A DNA stretch of 64,000 bases from an uncultured Collinsella sp. (GTDB taxonomy: Bacteria; Actinomycetota; Coriobacteriia; Coriobacteriales; Coriobacteriaceae). The stretch is from assembly GCA_937923795.1 (NCBI GenBank), contig CALDWI010000002.1, positions 16,546 to 80,545 of the forward strand, written 5' to 3'. Numbering within the stretch: the stretch's first letter is position 1; each line of letters starts with the position of its first letter. The translations under genes and the position numbers were made by a program. Positions 58,132-64,000 of the stretch are shown here, one piece after another. A model generated the notes under the pieces. That model ran no database searches. It saw only the letters and a program-made list of their open reading frames with translations, and had not been told where the DNA came from.

Positions 58132-60333
58132 CTAGCCAACCGTATCGTCAGGCGTGGGCGAGGGGTCGGGAGTGGGTGTAGGCGTAGGCGTAGGCGTAGG
58201 CGTAGGCGTGCCGCCATCGCCGCCGGTCGAACCACCAGTGGAGCCACCCGTCGAGCCACCGGTCGTACCGGTGCCGCCGGTGGTGTCGCCGCCCGTGGTC
58301 TCGGTGGTCGTGGTCGTCGTTGTGGTGGTTTCCTCTTCGTCCTCGTTCTCGTCCTTGTCGTCGTTCTCCGTCTTCTTGGTGTTGTTGGTGCCGTAGAACT
58401 TCCAGACGCTGTTGTTCTTGTAGGTGGGCGCCGTTCCGGTCGCAAACTCCTCGCGCTCGGTACCGGTCAGAACGGTGTTCATAAACCGCTTAAAGACAGG
58501 CAGGTTGGTGCTGTCGCCCAGCAGGTCTGTGCCGTATTTTTGGATAGGGATCTCGCCCGCGGAATAGCCGGTCCACAGGGCGCACGCCAGCTGCGGGGTA
58601 TAGCCGCAGAACCACAGGTTGGTGGTGTTGTCGGTGGTGCCCGTCTTGCCGGCATAGGGCTGGTTGACGCTCAGGGCACCGGCAGCACCCGTACCGCCGC
58701 CCTGCATGACGCCGGACAGAACATCGGTGACCGCGGCGGCCTCGCCCTCGGTAAGCACCTGTGAGGGATTGTCGGTGTGCTGGTACAGCACCGAACCGGT
58801 ACGAGAGTCAATCTCGGTGATGGCGATCGGCTGGCGATAGTAGCCGCCGTTGGCAAACGTCGCGTAGGCGGCGGCCATCTCGAGCGGCGAGATCGAGCCG
58901 GTGCCGAGCGTCATGACGGGAACGTCCTCGATGTTGTCCTTGGCGGGATCGATGCCGAGCTTTTTGACGAGCGAGATGATCTTGCTGTTGCCGACGGCTT
59001 CCGCCACCTGGATGTAGCCGGTGTTGGAGGAGTATGCCGTCGCCTGCTTAAGCGTGATGTTGCCATAGCTATGGTTGGCGTAGTTTTGGACCTCGGTCGT
59101 GGTGCCCTTGGCCTTGAGCGGCGAGTTGCAGTTGAGGGTGACGTTGGGGTTCATGCCGTTTTGGATGGCAGTTGCCAGTGTAAAGGCCTTGAAGGTGGAG
59201 CCGACGGGACGCTTGGCCGTGGCATGGTTTACGTGGTTCTCGTCGGCGTTGTAGTCGTAGCCGCCCACCATGCACTTGATGTAGCCGGTCTTGGGGTCGA
59301 CGACGACCATGCCCATGTCCAGGCCGTCGAGTGAGAGCGTGTCGAGCTGTTCGCGGACGGCATTCTCTGCCACCTGCTGCATCGTGGGGTCGATGGTGGT
59401 CTTGACGGTCAGGCCGCCCTTAAAGAGCACGTCGGTCGAGAACTCCTGCTCCAGCAGCTGCTTAACATAGGCGACAAAGTAGGGCTGCGAGTATACGTCG
59501 ACGCCGCTGCCCGAAATCTCGGTCACGTTGAGGGTGATGGGCTCGGCCTGTGCGGCATCGTGCTCCTCCTGGGTGATGTGGCCCAGGCGCAGCATGTTGT
59601 CGAGGACCTTGTTGCGGCGAGACAGTGCCAGGTCGGGATTGACCGTGGGGTCGTACTGCGAAGGCGAGTTGGGAAGGCCGATGAGCAGCGCGGCTTCGCT
59701 CAGGGTGAGGTCGGCGGCGCTCTTGGACAGGTAGGTCTCGGCTGCGGCCTCGATGCCGTAGGCGCCGTGGCCGTAATAGATGGTGTTGAGGTACATCATG
59801 AGGATCTCGTCTTTGGAGTACATGTCCTCCATCTTGATGGCGATGTAGGCCTCGCGCACCTTACGCTCGATGGTCGAGTCGAACTGCTCCTCCTGCAGGA
59901 TGGTGTTGCGCACCAGCTGCTGGGTGATAGTCGAGGCGCCTTCGTGCCCGCCGCCGAGGGTTGCCACCGCAGCACGCGCGATACCCCACAGGTCGATACC
60001 GCCGTGCTCGTAGAAGCGCTCGTCCTCGACGTCAACGGTGCCCTGCAGCACGTAGGGGGAGACCTCGTCCTTGGTGATGGACTTGCGGTTTTGCGTGTAG
60101 AAGCTCGCGATCTTGTTGCCGTTGCAGTCGACGATCTCGGTGGGCTCGCTCACCAGATACGCGTTGGCGTCGGTGTAGTCGGGCAGATCGGACAGCCAGC
60201 GGTTGACGTTGCCGACCATGCCGATGCCAAACGCCACGCCCGCAATCAGCAAAAAGCCCAAAAACGAGAGCAGGATTATGGGTAGGGCATGCGTCTTTGA
60301 ACGGCTGCGTCCCTGTCGTTGGCGAGGACCCAT
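58132..60333 (-). CDS. class A penicillin-binding protein (transglycosylase-transpeptidase)
   Basis: Peptidoglycan polymerase and crosslinker anchored in the membrane, 733 residues. A membrane helix spans about residues 17-40. The GT51 domain has EDERFYEHGGID with catalytic Glu103 and GASTITQQLVRN. The transpeptidase has the SxxK motif in GSTFKAF near 377, SxN in SSNTGY and KTGT near 560. The last ~75 residues are disordered: Glu/Asp/Lys, Thr-runs, then GGST and TP repeats. GGAGG lies 5 nt before the ATG at 60333. Confidence 0.93.
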   Translation of the reverse strand: MGPRQRQGRSRSKTHALPIILLSFLGFLLIAGVAFGIGMVGNVNRWLSDLPDYTDANAYLVSEPTEIVDCNGNKIASFYTQNRKSITKDEVSPYVLQGTVDVEDERFYEHGGIDLWGIARAAVATLGGGHEGASTITQQLVRNTILQEEQFDSTIERKVREAYIAIKMEDMYSKDEILMMYLNTIYYGHGAYGIEAAAETYLSKSAADLTLSEAALLIGLPNSPSQYDPTVNPDLALSRRNKVLDNMLRLGHITQEEHDAAQAEPITLNVTEISGSGVDVYSQPYFVAYVKQLLEQEFSTDVLFKGGLTVKTTIDPTMQQVAENAVREQLDTLSLDGLDMGMVVVDPKTGYIKCMVGGYDYNADENHVNHATAKRPVGSTFKAFTLATAIQNGMNPNVTLNCNSPLKAKGTTTEVQNYANHSYGNITLKQATAYSSNTGYIQVAEAVGNSKIISLVKKLGIDPAKDNIEDVPVMTLGTGSISPLEMAAAYATFANGGYYRQPIAITEIDSRTGSVLYQHTDNPSQVLTEGEAAAVTDVLSGVMQGGGTGAAGALSVNQPYAGKTGTTDNTTNLWFCGYTPQLACALWTGYSAGEIPIQKYGTDLLGDSTNLPVFKRFMNTVLTGTEREEFATGTAPTYKNNSVWKFYGTNNTKKTENDDKDENEDEEETTTTTTTTTETTGGDTTGGTGTTGGSTGGSTGGSTGGDGGTPTPTPTPTPTPTPDPSPTPDDTVG
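58175..58210. repeat. hexamer tandem repeat encoding Thr-Pro
   Basis: Six copies of GGCGTA-type hexamer (four perfect) run from 58175 to 58210. They encode (TP)n in the C-terminal tail of the PBP; unit loss or gain stays in frame. Adjacent 12-nt imperfect repeats encode GGST units. Confidence 0.85.
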
Positions 60334-60495
60334 ATATTGACCTCCAGGTATGTCGTGCCGGACGGCGGATGTGCCGTCGGGGCAGGATGGACATAAGTTA
60401 TTACACGATAAACCAAACGGGGCGCGCGAGGCCTCGTGTATGCTGGAAGACGGCATTTTTCAGAGTGAATGCATACCTTGGTAAGGAGTTTGCCG

Positions 60496-62454
60496 ATGGC
60501 GATTCGGACGATGGGGCCGAGCGGACAACACAAGACTGGATTGGATGCTGCCGGTGCGGCGCTGCCCGAGCTGCTGGCGCCGGCGGGCGGGCTCGACCAG
60601 ATGCTTGCGGCCATCGCCGCGGGCGCCGATGCCATCTATGCGGGGTTGGGCGGCTTTAACGCCCGTGTGAGCGCTCATGGCTTTACGGATGACGAGTTTG
60701 CGCGCGGTTGCGCCGTGGCGCATGCCCATGGCGTGCGCGTGTACGTGACGCTCAACGTGTTCGTGTTTGACGATGAGCTGTCCGACGCGGTGGCGTTGGG
60801 AGCTCATGCACTGGAGCTGGGCGCCGATGCTCTGATTGTCGCCGATGCCGGGCTGGCCTGCGCGCTGCGCACGGCGATTCCCGGGGTCGAGATTCACCTG
60901 TCCACGCAGGCGGGCGTTCATAGCGAGGGTGCCGTGCGGCTTGCCGCCGATGAGCTGGGGGTCGAGCGCGTGACGACGGCGCGCGAGCTGACGGTCGACG
61001 AGATTGCGGCGCTATGTGCCACGGGCGTGCCCATCGAGGTATTCTGCCACGGTGCGATTTGCATCGGCTATTCGGGGGCGTGCGAGTTCTCGGCCCTGCG
61101 GCGTGGGCGCTCGGCGATGCGCGGCGACTGCACGCAGCCGTGCCGTCTGGCGTACGACCTGGTGGACGAGGCGGGGCAGAGCGTTGTCGCCGTCGAGGGA
61201 GATCGCCTGCTGTGCCCGCGCGACTATCTGGGTATTGCGCATCTGCCCGAGCTTGTAGATGCCGGCGTGGCGTCGCTCAAGATCGAGGGGCGCATGAAGA
61301 ACCCCGATTACGTATTCAACGTGGTGCGGGTGTGGCGCCGGGCACTCGATATGCTGTGCGACGGCGCGTGGGACCCCGGTGCCGTGGAAGAGCTTGAGCG
61401 CGAGCTGGGAAGGTCGTTTAACCGTGGGTTTACCGATGCGTACCTGCGAGGGCGTTCGGGTGCCGAGCTGATGAGCTTTGAGCGCGCAATTAACCAGGGC
61501 GTGCGCGTGGGGCGCTTGGTCGCTGTGGGCCACGAAGAGGTGACCGTTGAGCTCGACGCCACCGTGGCGGCGGGTGACACGCTCGAGATTCGGTTCTATC
61601 CGGGTGTCGACGCGCGTCCCGATGTGCCCAAGCGCTGGCCGCAGGTGCCCTGCCCGGTGGATGCCGCAGCGGGGAAGCGCGCCGTCGTGCATTGCAAGCG
61701 TAAGGTGGACGCGGGCTGCGAGGTATACCTGATTCGCAGCGCCGGCGTGTTGGATCAGACGGCGGCGGTGTTGGAGCGCATGCGGGCCGAGGCGGATGCG
61801 ATTGCGCCCGTTGCGCGTGCCGTTGAGGTGCTGCCCTTTGAGGACGTTGCGGTGGATGGCGGTGCGTCGACGGAGTTGGTGGAGTGCGCGGTTCCCGCTC
61901 GCATGGTTTTTGCTTGGCAGCTGATGGATGCCGACCCGCGCGGAGAACTCGATTTGTCCGACGCTGTTGTGGTGCTTGACGAGGTGTGCCGCGCGAGTGA
62001 CGCTGACTGGACCCGCTCACTGATGCAGCGTGCCGGGCGCGTCGTCTGCCGCAACCTGGGACAGGTGGTGATCGCTCGCGAGCTGGGCGTGACGTTTGAC
62101 GTGGCGGCGCCGGTGTTCTGCGCGAATCGGGCCACGCTTACCTGGCTGCGCGGACTCGGTGCGGGGCGGGTGTACTTGCCGGCCGAGTTGCTCGGCAATG
62201 ATGCGGAGCGTATTGCCGAACTGGCTGCTGAACCCGGCGTCTTGGGTCCGGTCGACGCCGACCGTCCCGAGCTTATGGTGTGCGAGCACTGCCTGCTGAC
62301 CGCCGAGGGCGTCTGCGCCACCGATGCGACGGGACAGGTCCGTTGCCGCGACTGCTTGCGTCGTCGGCAGGTACGCTATCTGGTCGAGCGTGACGGTACA
62401 TGTCTGCCAGTTGCCATCGACGCATGCGGCAGGACGAGGATTTTCCTGTCGTAG
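60496..62454 (+). CDS. U32 family protein (collagenase-like/RlhA-like), short form
   Basis: A 652-residue paralogue of the protein at 19894-22389. It begins PELLAPAGGLDQMLAAIAAG and has EVFCHGAICIGYSGAC followed by CTQPCRLAYDL, then LCPRDYLGIAHLPEL. A C-terminal pair of cysteine motifs (CEHCLL and CRDCLRR) may bind metal or an Fe-S cluster. RNA hydroxylation is plausible given RlhA/TrhP relatives; older annotation says peptidase. AAGGAG precedes the ATG. It is divergent from the PBP gene. Confidence 0.82.
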   Translation: MAIRTMGPSGQHKTGLDAAGAALPELLAPAGGLDQMLAAIAAGADAIYAGLGGFNARVSAHGFTDDEFARGCAVAHAHGVRVYVTLNVFVFDDELSDAVALGAHALELGADALIVADAGLACALRTAIPGVEIHLSTQAGVHSEGAVRLAADELGVERVTTARELTVDEIAALCATGVPIEVFCHGAICIGYSGACEFSALRRGRSAMRGDCTQPCRLAYDLVDEAGQSVVAVEGDRLLCPRDYLGIAHLPELVDAGVASLKIEGRMKNPDYVFNVVRVWRRALDMLCDGAWDPGAVEELERELGRSFNRGFTDAYLRGRSGAELMSFERAINQGVRVGRLVAVGHEEVTVELDATVAAGDTLEIRFYPGVDARPDVPKRWPQVPCPVDAAAGKRAVVHCKRKVDAGCEVYLIRSAGVLDQTAAVLERMRAEADAIAPVARAVEVLPFEDVAVDGGASTELVECAVPARMVFAWQLMDADPRGELDLSDAVVVLDEVCRASDADWTRSLMQRAGRVVCRNLGQVVIARELGVTFDVAAPVFCANRATLTWLRGLGAGRVYLPAELLGNDAERIAELAAEPGVLGPVDADRPELMVCEHCLLTAEGVCATDATGQVRCRDCLRRRQVRYLVERDGTCLPVAIDACGRTRIFLS

Positions 62455-62550
62455 GTGCTGCGTCGCGTCAGTTTGTTATCATATAAGAGTTTATGGACTT
62501 CCAGCACCGCCGTTTTCGGCGAGGGTGCTATAGCAAAAGGAGGATACCCA

Positions 62551-63762
62551 ATGCTGTCTGTTGACGAGCAAATGCGTATCATCACCTCGGGCGCTGCGAA
62601 GATCGTCCCCGAGGCCGACCTTCGCAAGAAGCTTGAGAAGGGCGAGCCCCTCAACATCAAGCTCGGCGTCGATCCCACCAGCCCCGACCTGCACCTGGGC
62701 CACGCCGTGCCGCTGCGCAAGATGCGTCAGTTCCAGGACCTGGGCCACAACGTCACCCTCATCATCGGCAACGGTACCGCACTGATCGGCGACCCCTCGG
62801 GCAAGAATTCCACCCGCCCGCAGCTTTCTCAGGAGCAGATCGAGGCCAATGCCGAGACCTACGTGAGCCAGGCCATGAAGATCCTGGATCCCGAGAAGAC
62901 CACCATCGTGCACAACGGCGACTGGATCTTGTCGATGGATCTGGCCGGTCTGCTGCAGGTGTGCTCCAAGTTCACCGTCGCCCGCATTCTTGAGCGCGAT
63001 GACTTTACCAAGCGCTACCAGTCCCAGACGCCGATCGCCCTGCACGAGTTCCTGTATCCCGTGATGCAGGCATACGATTCGGTCATGATTAAGGCTGACG
63101 TGGAGATGGGCGGCACCGACCAGCTTTTCAACCTGCTCGCCGGCCGTGAGCTCATGGAGAAGATGGGCATGGAGCCCCAGATCGCGCTCACCATGCCGCT
63201 GCTCGAGGGCACCGATGGCGTTCGTAAGATGTCCAAGTCCTACGGTAACTACATCGGCCTGACCGACGCGCCCAAGGACATGTTCGGCAAGACCATGTCC
63301 ATCCCCGACGAGATGATCGGCAAGTACTACCGCCTGGCGAGCTCGCTCACCCCGGCCGAGGTCGACAAGATCGACGCTGCCCTGGCCGATGGTTCTGCCG
63401 ACCCCTACGAGCTCAAGCGCGCTCTGGGCCGCGACCTGTGCGACACCTACCACGGCGTCGGTGCCGGCGACGAGGCTCAGGCCGAGTTCGACCGCGTGTT
63501 CAAGGAGGGCCAGCTCGCCGACTTCCCCGAGAAGCACGTTGAGCTGACTGTTAACGACGAGGGCCAGATCTACCTCGCCGGCCTGCTCAAGGACTTGGGT
63601 CTTTCGGCGAGCGCCGGCCAGGCTCGTCGCGATATCGACGGCGGCGGCGTCAAGATCAACGGCAAGGCCGTGGCTCCCAAGAGCTATAACATCGATCCCA
63701 GCGCTCTCAAGCTGGGCGACACCCTCTCCGTGGGCAAGCGCAAGGGCTTCAAGTTGATTTAG
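62551..63762 (+). CDS. tyrS: tyrosyl-tRNA synthetase
   Basis: Charges tRNA-Tyr. The 403-residue class I enzyme has LGVDPTSPDLHLGHAVPLRK with the HIGH-type motif, VRKMSKSYGNYI with KMSKS, and a C-terminal S4 domain (DIDGGGVKINGKAV). Residue pattern fits the TyrZ-like subgroup rather than the E. coli TyrS type. The start has AAAGGAGG. The 96-nt upstream gap has a short hairpin but is too small for a T-box. Confidence 0.95.
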   Translation: MLSVDEQMRIITSGAAKIVPEADLRKKLEKGEPLNIKLGVDPTSPDLHLGHAVPLRKMRQFQDLGHNVTLIIGNGTALIGDPSGKNSTRPQLSQEQIEANAETYVSQAMKILDPEKTTIVHNGDWILSMDLAGLLQVCSKFTVARILERDDFTKRYQSQTPIALHEFLYPVMQAYDSVMIKADVEMGGTDQLFNLLAGRELMEKMGMEPQIALTMPLLEGTDGVRKMSKSYGNYIGLTDAPKDMFGKTMSIPDEMIGKYYRLASSLTPAEVDKIDAALADGSADPYELKRALGRDLCDTYHGVGAGDEAQAEFDRVFKEGQLADFPEKHVELTVNDEGQIYLAGLLKDLGLSASAGQARRDIDGGGVKINGKAVAPKSYNIDPSALKLGDTLSVGKRKGFKLI

Positions 63763-63764
63763 TT

Positions 63765-63786
63765 CCGCCGTTCTAACGAACGGCGG
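63765..63786 (+). terminator. hairpin after tyrS
   Basis: CCGCCGTTC and GAACGGCGG pair perfectly around TAAC, 2 nt after the tyrS stop. There is no T-run, so it may work together with the next hairpin. Confidence 0.5.
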
Positions 63787-63801
63787 ACCGGCCGACGCTG
63801 C

Positions 63802-63900
63802 GCGGGCCGCATTTGGACAATCTGACGTTCAACTTCAAGGGCGCGACCAGAAGGTCAGCGCCCTTTCGTTTCACGTCACCTTGTCTCAAATGCGGCCCGC
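63802..63900. repeat. 99-nt imperfect foldback with nested terminator-like core
   Basis: The outer arms GCGGGCCGCATTTG (63802-63815) and CAAATGCGGCCCGC (63887-63900) are exact complements, and pairing continues imperfectly inward. The core AAGGGCGC-GACC/GGTC-GCGCCCTT (63836-63863) is followed by TTCGTTTC. After it, up to base 64000, only a GGGACGTTCCTTTT repeat motif is visible and no gene is supported. Confidence 0.7.
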
Positions 63901-64000
63901 TCGCTGTCGTTGCCAAAACATCGGCGCTTCCGTTGTTGGCACTTTGGGACGTTCCTTTTAATATGAGCAGGACATTGTCAAGAGGCAAAATCGGGCCTGG

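Noticed and set aside
62455..62550. T-box leader before tyrS
   Set aside because: The gap is only 96 nt and lacks the T-box sequence; only a short hairpin is present.
1..64000. CRISPR arrays, tRNA or rRNA genes
   Set aside because: No evenly spaced direct repeats with unique spacers were found, and no cloverleaf or rRNA sequence was recognised by reading the gaps.

Overview
The window looks like chromosome of a gut-type Coriobacteriia actinobacterium, most likely Collinsella or a close relative. This is inferred from the high GC, the actinobacterial style of the ribosomal and RNA polymerase genes, the fused AccD-AccA carboxyltransferase, the zinc-type S14 and adenylate kinase, and the anaerobic selenium/molybdenum purine genes. 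No rRNA, tRNA or CRISPR array was seen.

Layout. 0-7 kb: a type II fatty-acid synthesis operon (possible fabK tail, fabD, fabG, fabF, accB, fabZ, accC, fused accDA). 7-10.3 kb: a stand-alone PTS IIC protein, a CDF cation exporter and a histidine phosphatase, then a 165-nt near-perfect foldback. 10.7-16.5 kb: the S10-type ribosomal block from rplC to rplX, without rpsJ in front, closed by a good terminator. 16.6-22.4 kb: repeat-rich spacers, a Gfo/Idh/MocA oxidoreductase with a DeoR-type regulator, an RluA-type pseudouridine synthase and a U32 protein. 22.7-45.2 kb: an anaerobic purine (uric acid/xanthine) catabolic island. 45.5-56.2 kb: the ribosomal block resumes with rplE and runs through the spc and alpha segments to rpoA, rplQ and truA. 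56.3-64 kb: a glycosyltransferase-like protein, argR, a class A penicillin-binding protein, a second U32 protein and tyrS.

The main result is the combination of two things. First, the usually contiguous rplX-rplE junction is opened by about 29 kb, and each half carries its own terminator or promoter. Second, most of the intervening DNA is one metabolic module: ridA, a PAS/HTH regulator, an NCS2 purine permease, ssnA, ygfK, a four-cluster ferredoxin, a selenium-dependent-type xanthine dehydrogenase (xdhD), a second PAS/HTH regulator, ygeX, ygeY, ygeW, mocA(ygfJ), hyuA, yqeC, yqeB and xdhC.

How the island probably works: the permease imports purine; XdhD and YgfK handle redox steps on the ring with the ferredoxin between them; SsnA and HyuA hydrolyse amino/amide and cyclic-ureide bonds; YgeY and YgeW process the ureido/carbamoyl intermediate; YgeX splits 2,3-diaminopropionate to pyruvate and ammonia; RidA clears the reactive 2-aminoacrylate. 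MocA, YqeB, YqeC and XdhC mature the molybdenum (and probably selenium) centre. The pathway assignment rests on known families and synteny; nothing in the sequence proves the substrate.

Intergenic DNA is rich in foldback structures, several of which recur inside the window. Two ribosomal transcription units share an almost identical 25-nt promoter-like block.
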